Positions 23,100 through 34,635 of a DNA stretch of 64,000 nucleotides are shown here, one piece after another. Position 1 is the first letter of the stretch. Each line of letters opens with the position of its first letter. The translations under genes and the position numbers were made by a program. This stretch comes from Neopestalotiopsis rosae (Eukaryota > Ascomycota > Sordariomycetes > Amphisphaeriales > Sporocadaceae): positions 5,084,001 through 5,148,000 of the forward strand of contig JALGAS010000001.1 in assembly GCA_023078685.1 (NCBI GenBank), in the 5' to 3' direction. The notes below the pieces were generated by a model, which saw nothing but the letters and a program-made list of their open reading frames with translations, searched no databases and was not told the DNA's origin.

Positions 23100-24809
23100 A
23101 CAGTTGCAGCGGCTCGCTTCGTCTATTCCTTTTTTTGAGCCTCAGGAGAACCAGAAGCAAAAACAAAAAGAGGCGGTAAGATGTTACTTATATAAAGCCG
23201 ACCGTCTCCAGCGTCTAAATACCTTGCTTCTCGAGGCTATTCTGCCTCGTCAAATTTGCCTTCTCGTGCCGACCGGAAATTTGTCCCCCAATTCTACGTG
23301 GCCGTGCCTGTGCAATACATACATCAAATGTCACGACGGCCCGAGCTATTTCCTCGGTCCTTCTAGGGTCACTTCCCCGGGGGTTGGTGATGTGATGCGA
23401 TGCGGGGAGCAAAAGCTGGAGTAGGACGCTTGGATCTGGCCATCGCTCTGCGCTATCTTACGAATATGGTAGGGAGGGCCGAGTATAGCCAGGGTGTCGG
23501 ACGGATCCTAGTCTTATTCGTGCGACCTGACGCTGTCCTATACTACGGGCGGAGTTTCAGTCGGAGCCTGGGGTTCGCGTCGGAGTCAATTCGACTCGTC
23601 GGACTTGCACATACTGTAGTATGCATCATGCTGCTACTTATTCATATTACTTACACCGGAATCTGTACACCAGACACTTGAGATGGCCCAAATATGCCTT
23701 TGCCGGCTGGGGCTTTTGGAGAACCCCACACTAACATCTTTAGCCCTAGACCACCATGCCAGTAGTTGATGGTTACTGGACATGATTTTGGATCCCTCCC
23801 CTCTTCCCTCTGTGCCGCGTTGATGCTGCTACTACGTGCATTGCATATTCTTGGCGCATTATTCCCAAGACAAGCTACCAATGTGTTATCGCATCATTAC
23901 TATACTACTACCAAATTACCCCCAACAAAACTATAACAGTCTGACCGCTAGGCCTACTTTAGAAGACCTGCCTCGCAAGTTAGCTTCCATACGAGTACGA
24001 ACGAGTGCGACAAGAGCACAACAAGGAACCCAGGTGATACGGTTTGACACCTTATGCTTCCTCTGAGAGATGATAGAGCAAGAAGGTCGCAAACCATTCC
24101 CAACATAGATACTCGCCGAGGTTTAGTAAGCTCCGCCTCGACTTCCGCCTGCTACAACAAACCGTTTGTCCAACAATTGCTACTCAGTATCGGATGTCAA
24201 GTCGCGATAGACAAGCAAGTGCTGGACTGGCTCCCCCGCCGATTTCGACCACTCAACGTGACTCTTTCTGGGATCCCCCCCTGATTAGATGGAAATATAA
24301 AAGATTAGATTACGAGACTTCCGGCATTGCACCTGCCATCCGCTTAGCTTGGCCCTACGCGATGCAATGACAAGGCCGCCCATGTGCGTGCAAAGCGGGT
24401 ATGCGGGTCGGCGATGGGGAAACTTCTTGATGGAGCCTTGCCCTGGTCCTCCTTCGGCTCTGGACCCGACCCGGTCGTAAAGTCTTGAACTCCGTCGGCA
24501 CTTGGTGTGCCTATGGTGTCACGAGGAGGAGTAAAAGGGAGGACGGGCGCGAGCTGCTGACCATGATCAGCTAGTCTGATGCTTCTTTTCTTTTACGGGT
24601 TTTGTGAAACTGTTGAGCTTCCGGGTACACGAGTCAGGAGTGGATGACAGTCTTGGTTCAACTTGTATTTCAAGCGAGGATTGTCGTTGATCTGTATAGA
24701 TAAGAAGCCCAGCGGTAATGATCTATCCCTCATCATATAAGCACTCGACCATCAGTCTTTTGAGTAGAGTGGTTGATGCGGAAAAGCAGAAGCACAACAA
24801 CGGCTCACC
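23100..24809. promoter_or_regulatory. Shared divergent promoter of permease and maltase
   Basis: A 1.7-kb region with no supported ORF between the two divergent sugar genes. It holds a CGG-N9-CGG direct repeat at 23550-23564, the form reported for the yeast MAL activator. At 23274-23283 it holds CGGAAATTTG, one base from the reported AmyR site CGGAAATTTAA. A CreA-like CTGGGG (SYGGRG) lies at 23568-23573, next to the CGG pair. These are short motifs read by eye. The site names come from known regulators of other fungi and their use here is inferred. Confidence 0.4.
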
Positions 24810-26792
24810 ATGCATTCCCATAACATTACTCCCTTGGCTGAGAATGCCGACAAGATTGTCCCTGCGACCCTCTACCCAAATAATGTTTCCTCCAACAAGT
24901 TGACCAATGGCTTGTGCCAAAAGACGGAAGAAAACGGGACACAGCTACTGGGAAAAGAGCCGTGGTGGAAAGCAGGCGTCTTTTACCAGGTATATCCGGC
25001 TTCCTTTATGGATAGCAACGGCGATGGATGGGGAGACATTCCCGGTCTGATCTCGAAGCTGGACTACTTGACAGATCTAGGCGTGGACTGCGTGTGGCTC
25101 TCGCCCGTCTTTGACAGCCCTCAGGCGGATATGGGCTACGACGTGCGCGACTACCAAGCTATATACGCGCCATACGGCACGGCGGAAGACGTGGATCGTC
25201 TGACCAAGGAATGCCACCGCCGGGGGATGAAGTTGATACTCGACCTGGTGGTCAATCACACAAGTATAGAGCACGCGTGGTTCAAGGAATCACGGTCCAG
25301 CAAGACCAACCCGAAACGGGACTGGTATATATGGAAACCGGCACGGTACAATAGTCGAGGCGAACGCATCCCACCGACCAACTGGCGCGGCTACTTTGCT
25401 TGTCCGACGTGGACTTGGGACGAGGAGACGCAAGAGTATTACCTGCACCTCTACGCCCCCGACCAGCCAGACCTCAATTGGGAGAACCCAGAGTGCCGGG
25501 ATGCCATATACACGGAGACGATGCGGTTCTGGCTAGATCGCGGCGTCGACGGCTTTCGGATCGACACGGTCAACAAGTACTCCAAGCGCACCGAGTACCA
25601 AGACGCCCCGGTGACGGATCCGCGGTGGGAGTCCCAGCCGGCGCCGGAGATGTGGTGCAACGGCCCGCGGATCCACGAGTTCATCCACGAGATGCACGAA
25701 AAGGCGCTGGCGCCGTACCAGGCCGTGAGCGTGGGCGAGCTCTCCAACATGGCGGGGCCGGCCGACGTGCTGCCCTACGTCGGCGCGTCGCGGCGCGAGC
25801 TCGACATGGTCTTTGAGTTTAGCATGATCCGGCTCGGCACGGGCGGCGGGTTCGGCCCAAAATACATCTACCAGCCGTACACGCTGCCGACGCTCAAGCG
25901 GCACGTGGCGCGGTTCCAGACCTTTATCGAGGGCACCGACGGCTGGACCACGGTGTTTTGCGAGAACCACGACAACGGGCGCGCCGTGTCGCGGTTCGGC
26001 GACGCCGCCACCCCGGAGCTGTGGCGGGCCAGTGCCCGCGCCCTGGCGCTGTGGCAGGCGACGCTGACGGGCACCCTGTTCCTCTACCAGGGCCAGGAGA
26101 TTGGCATGGTCAACATGCCGGCCGACTGGCCCATTGACGAGTACAAGGACGTCGAGAGCCGTAACTTTTACGCCGACGCCTTGTCGTCGTCGGGTGGCGG
26201 CGGGGACGTGGACGGGGACGTGGACGTGGACGGGGATCATCATCAGGACTGCAAGAGGCGCGCCGACGAGACCATGCGCGGCCTGCGCATCCTGGCGCGG
26301 GACCACGCGCGCATACCCTTCCAGTGGGACGGCGAGGCCAAGAACGCGGGCTTCAGCGAGGCCGACGCGACGTGGATGCGCGTGCACGACGGCTACCGGG
26401 ACATCAACGTCGAGAGGCAGGCCGGGGACCCGGGGAGCGTCTTGGAGTTTTGGAAGAGGCTGCTCAGGATCCGCAAGGGGTCCCCCGACGTCTTTGTCCA
26501 CGGGGCCTTTCGGTCCCTGCGGGACGATGACTTGTCTCGGTATGTCTATGTCAAGGAGAGCAGGCTCGACGTGCAGGGCGGCGGCGGCATCAAGAGACGG
26601 GCGTTGGTGGTCATGAACTGGTCCAGCGAGGCCCTCGAGCTGGGGGAAGATGTCAAGGAGGTTCTGGGATGCACAGCAGGCGATGTGCGGCTCTTGGTCT
26701 GTACGACGGATGGGTGTCGAGAAGAGGAGACACGGGATGATTCGGTGTTGCGGCCATGGGAAGGGAGGATCTATGTAAACTTTAAACCATGA
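24810..26792 (+). CDS. GH13 alpha-glucosidase (maltase)
   Basis: Single exon, 660 aa. No signal peptide, so intracellular. The four GH13 regions are present: DLVVNHTS (from 145), GFRIDTVN with nucleophile Asp252, VGEL with acid/base Glu310, and ENHDNGR with Asp388. The residue after the nucleophile is Thr. In yeast enzymes Thr at this position goes with maltase and Val with isomaltase specificity, so maltose-type alpha-1,4 cleavage is favoured. The N-terminal leader is about 45 residues before WWKAGVFYQVYPASF. The protein is some 60 residues longer than usual, partly from a Gly/Asp repeat insert at about 460-485. Strong G+C bias in the 3' half creates a long antisense ORF that is not a gene. 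It hydrolyses sugar brought in by the adjacent permease. Confidence 0.95.
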   Translation: MHSHNITPLAENADKIVPATLYPNNVSSNKLTNGLCQKTEENGTQLLGKEPWWKAGVFYQVYPASFMDSNGDGWGDIPGLISKLDYLTDLGVDCVWLSPVFDSPQADMGYDVRDYQAIYAPYGTAEDVDRLTKECHRRGMKLILDLVVNHTSIEHAWFKESRSSKTNPKRDWYIWKPARYNSRGERIPPTNWRGYFACPTWTWDEETQEYYLHLYAPDQPDLNWENPECRDAIYTETMRFWLDRGVDGFRIDTVNKYSKRTEYQDAPVTDPRWESQPAPEMWCNGPRIHEFIHEMHEKALAPYQAVSVGELSNMAGPADVLPYVGASRRELDMVFEFSMIRLGTGGGFGPKYIYQPYTLPTLKRHVARFQTFIEGTDGWTTVFCENHDNGRAVSRFGDAATPELWRASARALALWQATLTGTLFLYQGQEIGMVNMPADWPIDEYKDVESRNFYADALSSSGGGGDVDGDVDVDGDHHQDCKRRADETMRGLRILARDHARIPFQWDGEAKNAGFSEADATWMRVHDGYRDINVERQAGDPGSVLEFWKRLLRIRKGSPDVFVHGAFRSLRDDDLSRYVYVKESRLDVQGGGGIKRRALVVMNWSSEALELGEDVKEVLGCTAGDVRLLVCTTDGCREEETRDDSVLRPWEGRIYVNFKP

Positions 26793-27812
26793 ATCATGGA
26801 AACGATGGGCTGAGGCGGAGTAGTCATTTCGTAGTTTCAACTATGTAATTGAGGTGAACTCGAATGAAGATGCCTCTGACATGATTGTTTTTCTGCCACG
26901 GTACGGTATATATCTTCCTAATCAGACACTTATAATCATTATAAGGACATGCCAGTCTCGTGTCTTGAAAATTTACATCATCACCACAGCAGATTCCTCA
27001 TGACAATGGCATGTGTATGCCGTGATAGGTCAATGTGTTGCAAGATTTAATTCCACCCAGGCCCCTCCATGATGATAACCTGATCCTAGCGAAGTTTCGC
27101 CTCAAGGGATCCAACTCTGGACATACCGCCTGTAATCATGCCAAACGCGCCTTTCATCGTGCCTGCTCTAGTACCATACTCATTCAAAGGCATGTAATGT
27201 TAAAGTTCAGACAACGCAGCTATCCACGCTGCTGGACCGCGTAGCGCCTATGGCTGGCATTTCGGACCAATACCCAACAACAATGTTGGTTGGTAGGCTC
27301 CGACTTGGAGGTGGCTATGTGAAGGCTTCCCAATTTGCGCCCGTGAAGGGCATCCCTTCCCTGTCTTTGATACAATATGAAATATTTTATTTCATGATTC
27401 TAATAAAATACGATAGAAATTTATGTTTTCTCCCTTTTCTTTATTTTAGTGAATAGTAATTGAAATTCTACCAACTAACTTCTGGAAATCCTATAAGAAC
27501 GAGACAGCAGGTGCCGCGTAACGTTTACGGTTATTTTATATACGTCGAATACTAAAGTTGAGAAAGCCCAAGAGACCAAATATATTCAGGCCTCGGCCTG
27601 TTTCTTATTCCTTTTAATATGTAACACCACTGGTTATTCTTCCTATCGGTACCAATAAATGATATTTCGTAATTTTTAGGTATGGTCACAGCTTTGACTA
27701 ATTTTGTACATATTTTGGAAACAAAAGTTTCCATTGTTGGGGAAGGAGTAAACTAGAGCTACGATGATCAGGGAGCCGGAAAGGAATACACATTTGCTTC
27801 GGAACATGTAGT
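26793..27812. other. AT-rich intergenic region, no gene seen
   Basis: About 1 kb. From 27360 to 27730 the sequence is markedly A+T-rich with long T and A runs, unlike the GC-rich coding ends on either side. Presumably two 3' UTRs meet here, since the flanking genes are convergent. Confidence 0.5.
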
Positions 27813-28885
27813 CTAGTTATTGTTGGCAGCGGCCTTGGTGGTCTTGGCAGCAGCAGAGGCCGACGCCTTGGTAGCAGAGGCGGCCTTGCCGCTGCTGGAC
27901 GACGACGAGGTGGCTGCAGCTCCTCCGGCTCCTCCTCCGGCCTTGGCGCCCGACGTGGCTGTGGTCGACGATGCTGAAGTGGCGCTACTGCCAGAAGATG
28001 AAGCAGAGGTCGTGGTACTCGCACCGGCAGCATCGCCGCCAGCCGCGGCGCCTCCGGCATCGGCGGCACCGCCGGCGGCAGCAGTACTGGTCGGGGCGCC
28101 GGTGATCTCGAGGCATCCGGTGGGACGGCTGGCTGTGATGGTGGAAGAGCCGGCAGCGGCAAAGTACTTGTCAATGTTGGGGAGGCTATCATGTTCGTAT
28201 GAATTAGTCACGGGCTCCGAGTCCAAGAGTTACGGTGGCGGACTTACACATTGACACATCGGTTCTGGTTAATGGCATTCACATCCTCCTGAGCCGTGTC
28301 GGGTCCACCGTCGACCATCTTCTGGAGCGTATCGACCACCATCTGGAAGGTTCCCTGCATGGCCAGCACATTGTTGGCGTCCTGGACGTCGGGCTGCTGG
28401 CCCATGGCGGCGTCGAGGATGGTCTTGTGGTTGAGCTCGTCCTTTTCGGCGTTGAGGGCAATGGTGGCCTGGCGGGTAAAGTCGTCGCCGGTCAGGGACG
28501 TGGCCGTGTCGAGAAAGTTGGTCACCTTGCCCGTGTCGTTCATCCACGACAGCACGGCGTTGGCGATCTGTGTGTCGCTGACCATCTTCATGCCCATGGT
28601 CACGCCGTTGCTGTCCTCGGCGGCGGGGACGGCGCTGGCGCCGGCCGTGGCGGAAGCGGTCGAGTTCTTGGCGGAAGCGGCCGTGGTACTGGCGGCCGAG
28701 GCGGCATCACCGCCAGCAGCAGCGGCAGAAGAGGAGGACGAAGTCGCGGAGGCACCGGTCTTGGATGCTGCCGCTGCTTTGCTCTGGCTCTTGGAGCTGG
28801 TACCGGCAGGCACTGCGGCACCAAAGAGCGGCAGTGTCGCCACAATGACGGAGATTACATAGGCGGAGCGCATATTGACCAGCAA
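27813..28885 (-). CDS. Secreted Ser/Ala-rich protein of unknown function
   Basis: Exons on the minus strand are 28885-28248 and 28185-27813, giving 336 aa (332 aa if the start is the ATG at 28873, which gives the cleaner signal peptide MRSAYVISVIVATLPLFGAA). The order is signal peptide, Ser/Ala/Thr-rich spacer (about 25-85), a helical globular domain (about 90-240) of mostly amphipathic segments, then a second Ala/Ser/Gly-rich tail of about 95 residues. The domain has two Cys, in NRCVNV just before the intron and in TGCLEITG just after it, which could form a disulfide. No GPI-type hydrophobic C-terminus. I do not recognise the domain. The low-complexity arms suggest a wall-associated, O-mannosylated protein. 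Confidence 0.75.
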
Positions 28886-30350
28886 ATGATTTTTTTGAGA
28901 TATATCGGCTGTAAAGATGATGGCAAGATACCAATTAATTAAGAATAATTATGTTCTGTCCAAGTCAGCCTTGCAAAGGGACTTGAAGTAGAAGAGAACT
29001 TGAGAAGAAGAAAAAGATAAGCCCAAGATAAGAAAGAAAAGAATGAGTTTACTTCGTCTTGCAAATGAGAGTGAGTCTGCACCGTCAAGGCGCCTAGATC
29101 AGGATGCGAGTTAGGGAGAGAAGGAAAGAAGTCGCACGCTTCCTCATCGCCTCACCTGCGCACATACAGACTACATATACCGGATGAAAAAGGTTGAAAG
29201 TGAAAATCAATAGACAAAAAGTGATCACTACTAAGAGACCCAAGTCCCTGGCTGTATAAAGTTTGCTGACACTGCCAAGCTCAAGCGCTGAGCAGATCAG
29301 AAACACCTACCACCTTCTGCTGCAAGATTTCATCGGAAACTAAATAGGACAGCAGGGGTGATACTGGCGCGAAAGGGGAAGGAAGGGAGAGGTGAAAATC
29401 TGGGGAATATGACCATGACCGTGTGGTCAGCTGATCGCGGCATATAGAATGTGGTCATGTACTATAGTTGAGGCTCTGTCAGGGGAGCATCTTGGCAAGC
29501 AAGCTCAACCATAAGCAGCTTGGTGATCTTTGGTTGATCCCGGCCCGACCAGATGCATGGAATGTCGATCAGGAAGAAAAAAAGCTTTTTTGTGTAGTTT
29601 GCCAGTTGGTTCGGCCAATCGCAACTATTCCCAGGGCATCATAGATCGCCCGAATGCGGCAAGCGCCGATCTGAAACTGTGAAATACTAGAGCCGCACTG
29701 ACTTTATGGGCAGGCGACCGCCTTGGGGGGTAGATTCAGCGTTTGAAACACCAAAAGGCGAGTTGGCCAATCGTGACTTTTTGTTCTCGTCATTCGCCGC
29801 ACGGTTCGCCAAGAAACCCCCCTTGTGGCACATCATCAGGCCAGACTCGAGTATTACAGCGCCAAGACCACCTTGTGCGCCGGAGCGCATCCATCCGCTT
29901 CTTAGGGGTCGATGGACGATATTATTCTCCTCATCATCACATATGCCTCTCTTATGACTTTGCTTTTATCCAAAGGCCCCTTGGTGGACGGTAACGCACG
30001 GGATGCCATCGGCACGGCCTCATGGGCGAGATATACGAGACGGATCCGGGGCCGGCTCATGCGATTGAGTCCGTGGTAGGCGGATAGGCAGGAGAGAGAG
30101 ATCATGTTGCTTACCTAGCCATAATGTCTTGCCAATCCAGAGACTCTTTAACTTCTTGTCTGCCCATATAGCCAAGACGATGAAGAAGTCACTCGGACTC
30201 TAGTTCTGATCTTCATTCCCTGATTGATTGCAGGGCAGGCCTGGGCCATTACATTCTCTTTTCTGTTCTCTCGTCTGTCATTACAACGTCTCTCCTTTTC
30301 TACCAACAACCCCGGCGGTTGATACCAAAAAATTCCTTTTTAATAACATA
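28886..30350. other. Intergenic between two divergent secreted-protein genes
   Basis: About 1.46 kb shared promoter region. Purine-rich stretch at 28975-29040, and short overlapping ORFs (67-83 codons) at 29690-29995 with no recognisable features. The 100 bases before 30351 are pyrimidine/A-rich, as expected for a highly expressed leader. Confidence 0.5.
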
Positions 30351-32392
30351 ATGGCCTTCTCATCGATATGCGTGTCAATACTTGTGCTGGGCAGTAAGCT
30401 TGGCATGCTGGCCTCGGCCCAGCAGCAAGTCCAGTTTAACCAAGTCATTAATCTTAATGGCGACGTGAGTATACATCAGCCGTGAATGATGCAAACAAAA
30501 TACTCACTCTCCTGATTCTAGATGCAATTGAACAGCTTCGTCTTCCCCGATAACTCAAAGATTGAGACCTTTTCTCAGTCACAAAAGCAAATCATTGTCA
30601 ACCAGAATCCCAACCCGCTCTCAGCCAATCATGTCGTGGGCTCATCTGGTCAACCATTTGTCCAGCTGTCTCAAAACTCCATGACCATTCAGACAAACAA
30701 GGCAACGGACTTGGTTGGTGGACAGGTTGAGATGTCTATCGATCCCAACCTCCTCCAACAAGCCGGTGTCAGCCCCGACAATACCTTTGTGGCCCAGCTC
30801 TCTCCCGACAGACAAGCATGGATCATCATGGAGGGCATCAAGAGTGTTAACACGTGAGTACCTTTTGCATACTTCAGATATCACTTTTCTTCACAAGTCC
30901 ATGTGAGCTGACCATTGCACAGCACTGACAACACGGTGCGAATGATCAAGATGACAAGCCTGGACGGAGAGTACATGGCTGTGGGACGTCAGACTACCGA
31001 GACGGGCAACGTCTTGACCACATTCAATCAGAACCAACAGGTTCAAATCTCTGGTTCTGGCATTCAAGAGGTTGAGTTTACCGACGGGTTCCGCATGTCC
31101 GTCAGAGCTAGTCAGCCAATGACGCTCAAGACCGACGTTGTCAATGGTATCAGCTCGAGTATGACCACTGGCGGTATCATGCCTGTCAGTAAGTAGACAG
31201 ATCCCTCGCTTTCACGCACCGTTTTCGGGAGCTGACTCGAATCCAGACAACTTCCGCTACAAGGTGACCTCCAATCTTGCTGGAGTGAATACTGATCTCA
31301 ACTCCATGGTCGCAGTCGTCCAGCTGCCTCGTAGGTCTCATTTCTCTGACGGCGAAGACAAGAAATGCTAATACAGTTTTAGTCAATGCTCAACGAATCA
31401 TGACAATGGCCCAGCAGATGGGAGCACAAGCCAATACTCCGATTTCACTGGGTGTGGCGCAACGTGTTGTACTCCAGAACCCGGGAGGGTCTTCTGTCCA
31501 GAACCTGGCACGCCGACAAAAGTCTGCCTCATCGGCGGCAACTTTCTCCAACACAACCAGCAGGGCTGTCGAGGCCGCTGATGCCACCCAGGCGGATGCC
31601 ACTTCGACGTCCTCGGATGCCGCGCAAGATACCGCTGCAGCCACAGCCGGATCCACCACGGCCGCCGACGGAACATCGTCGTCTTCGACATCGACCGCGG
31701 CCGACGGCGCGACCTCTAGCTCTTCTTCTTCCTCCTCGGCCGGAACGTCGCCGACGACGGCCGCGAACCAGAACGCCGCCGCAACATCGCCCACGCAGAC
31801 GCAGGCGCAGCTACCCGCAGCCACGCAGCTTCTCCTGTCCCCCACCTTCTCCCCCATCTCCGCCCAGGCGCTGCTCGACAAGCAAAACAGCCGCATCGCC
31901 GTGCCCGTCAGCCAGATCGACGGCGAGTTCATCGTCACCATGGGCATGTCCGGCGCCGGCACCGTCCAGGTCGCCGCCCCCGCCGGTAGCAGCACACCGC
32001 AGGCGGGTCAACAGCAACCGGCCGGCGGCGAGGGCGGCAGCAGCAGCACCACCACCAGCGCCGCGCAACCACCGCAGGCGCAGCAGCCCGGCCAGACCGC
32101 TGCTGGTGCTGCTCCGCCTCCACAACAGGAACCTGCTACGGGCGGTGGCGCGGGGGTTCTCGCAAGACAAGCGGCGGCGGCCACGACGACTCCTCTGGGT
32201 ACCATTACCATGACCATGGCCGAGATTGAGGAAATGGCCAAGCTTCAGGCCACGGGCGGCGTCGTGCCCGTCTGGAGCATGATGAGCGACTTCGTATCGC
32301 AGTCAACGGCAGCACAGGCCGCGCAGGCCGCGAAAGAGAAGCGTGAAACCGACGGGCCCAGGAGATTTGTAGCTGTGCCCTTTAAGGTTTAA
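30351..32392 (+). CDS. Large secreted protein with Ser/Ala/Gln-rich C-terminal half, unknown function
   Basis: Five exons: 30351-30464, 30522-30853, 30923-31188, 31247-31330 and 31383-32392, giving 601 aa. Every join keeps frame with GTGAGT, GTAAGT or GTAGGT donors. The signal peptide is at residues 1-23, with probable cleavage after MLASA. A beta-rich domain of about 230 residues follows (FNQVINLNGD, SFVFPDNSKIETF, VRMIKMTSLDGEYMAVG, FRYKVTSNLAGVNTDL). The C-terminal half is low complexity, with runs of Ser, Thr, Ala, Gln and Gly broken by a hydrophobic, ordered island (FIVTMGMSGAGTVQVAAP). Dibasic sites (ARRQ, LARQ) could be cut by a Kex2-type protease. No GPI signal. I do not recognise the N-terminal domain. 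It is divergent from the other secreted protein upstream. Confidence 0.78.
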
Positions 32393-33560
32393 GAGTGTTT
32401 AGATGTGCTTGTGTGTGTGTGTGGGCCCCCTGGACCTGGGTGGTTTGCTGCAATGTTTGGGGCGGGATGTGGGTTTTGCACCCAAGCAAAGCTAAGGTAG
32501 GCACGGATACACTACATTGGTGTCGAACAAAAGAACATCATTCAATCCTTCTTTGCCACTGGCTAGTACATAGCAGACATTGGTATATCCAAGTATCATT
32601 CATACATATGTAGATATTAAAGAAACACTTTTTTCCATGATTTTCTGTCGGGCGGCTTGTGACAGTGACGTGGAGACGTATCGGAGTGAGACCCGACTTG
32701 GGGACCTTTAACGGGATCTGCCATGCCCGTCACTCTATCTATTTTGGTCCATTTCCCGTTGCAACGGATGGATGATTTTCCTAGCGACTTGTCTTTCTTC
32801 TGCCCTGGAAACCCAATGAAATGAAAGACATGTCAGGTCTGTCACACAGTACATAGGACAGATTCGGAAATTGAACATGGTAGAGTACATGCAATATTGA
32901 ATTGACAAACGTCAGAAACAAACGGGTCACATAGGTCACATAACAGAAGAGCCAAAAGAGCCAGCCAAGCTTTCCCAATGCTTCCATACAACCGGCGCTG
33001 GCAGCCGAAAAGAGCTTGGAAGTGCTTCTGGGCTATGCACCCATGATCTGACAGCCATGAACAGCGTTGTGGTGGATCGTATTGACAAGTGCCTTGGAGT
33101 GCTGTGCCGCAAAATCTCGTATGAGGTCGCTACTGGATTGGGTGGATTAGCCGATCGTTAGGAGTAATAAGACGCCTAGGCACCCATATTTCCTGCATTA
33201 GCCCCAGGGGTTGGTTCCTAGCCAGCCTAGGTTCCTGGTTCCTGCTCAGTGCTGCTGCCATTTCTTGGACAGGGAAAGCAAGCTTTCGGAACCAATCTTA
33301 GCAGCACTCGAGGCACTACTTTTAGTATCCGATATGACCCACGGTGGAGGGCTGAGCCACTTTCCCATGCGTCTAGTTCCTTTCCACGGTAGGATTCCCT
33401 TCTGTCGAAGGGGAAGTGTTTTCCCTTCTTTGCCTCTGCGGATTCTGGCGGTTGCAAAAGTAAGAAGAGGATGACTGACCATTGACTGGTGATTCGCGAA
33501 AATACTCGGATACCGTATGTACCTTGAAAGATACCTACCTATAGGCATACATATCCAGCA
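32393..33560. other. Intergenic, no gene seen
   Basis: About 1.2 kb. A GTGTGTGTGT run lies at 32411-32421. Overlapping short ORFs on both strands at 33211-33770 are not convincing. Contains the promoter of the following membrane-protein gene. Confidence 0.5.
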
Positions 33561-34635
33561 ATGTCTTACACGACGCCTCCCATCACGTCGACCACCGTCT
33601 ATGGGGCCGTCGAGACTTATAGTGCGCAGCAAGCAGCGCCGGCGCTCTTGACGCGCTTTACGCCGCCCGATCAATGCTCGACGGAATGGTACTGGGACAC
33701 TGGTGCCTTGCGCTCCTCGAGTACGGCATTCAGCGACTCGAGCCATAACACAGCATGGAGTACGTGTCAACCATATAGCGCAACCGGCGGTACCTACTCG
33801 GCGGGAATATGTCCATACAAGTCCGAGTTCAAATCAGTGACCCAAGTGTCTTGGGATGGAGTGTCATCGTCGTATTACGTCGGCGCGTGTTGCGCGAGGT
33901 ACACACAAACATGAGTCCATTCCCACTCGGACAAGTAACGCCATTACTAACTACATACACTTCAGCACCGCTGCCTATGACACTTACACCAGCGGAGACT
34001 CGACAGGACTATATGGATGCATTGCAACAGTGACTTCGAGTACGGTCGCGGCGACAATGGTGCAGGAAAACGACGAGCCGACCGTCGTGTCATCGGCAGG
34101 TCCCATCACCGTCATTGCCGAGCCGCTCTTCATGGTGTGGCACGAGAGCGACACGGCATTGCATGCAGCATCAGACGCAAGCTCACTTCTAGCCGCCATG
34201 AATATTGTGATACCGTCCGAAACTGCAACTCCGTCTGCCACACCATCCCAGGAAGCCGCTACACCACAGTCGGGCTTAAACAGTTCAGCCGTCATTGGCA
34301 TTGCTGTGGGTTTCGGAGTATGCGGGCTCATCATTGCCGGGCTGGCCTATTTCGCCTTTATTCGACTCCGAAATCGCAAAACAGACATTAGCAAAATGGA
34401 TAATGGGCCAGGGCAGAGAAGCCCGGGAAGCGGCGCCCAGGCATGGAATGAAAGGGCCGTGTACGCCAACGAACTACAGATCCAGACACCAAACACCATG
34501 GACAAGACGCACTCGTTTTCAAATCTACACAGTCCTGAAAGTGCACACGCCCAAGGCAGTCAATCGGCACTCGCGTCGAATCAAGACAAGGACGACAATA
34601 TTTATGTAATTGAACAAAAGATGCTGCTCCGATAG
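33561..34635 (+). CDS. Single-pass membrane protein with Cys-containing Ser/Thr-rich ectodomain
   Basis: Exons are 33561-33898 and 33966-34635, giving 335 aa. The ectodomain (about 1-230) has Cys in QCSTEWYW, STCQPYS, GICPYK, GACCAS and YGCIAT, in the spacing seen in many fungal one-pass proteins beginning L-T-x-x-F-x-P-P. A Ser/Thr/Pro stalk follows, then a membrane segment at about 237-265 (SAVIGIAVGFGVCGLIIAGLAYFAFIRLR is the region) with a basic stop-transfer and a polar cytoplasmic tail of about 70 residues. No cleavable signal peptide, so the membrane helix may act as signal anchor. Likely a plasma-membrane or wall sensor-like protein, with no known ligand. The second exon carries the GC acceptor TTCAG. 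Confidence 0.75.

Noticed and set aside
25533..26840. 435-codon ORF antisense to the maltase
   Set aside because: It mirrors the GC-rich third positions of the maltase. The protein is His/Val/Arg/Pro-biased with no domain, while the sense strand has all four GH13 motifs.
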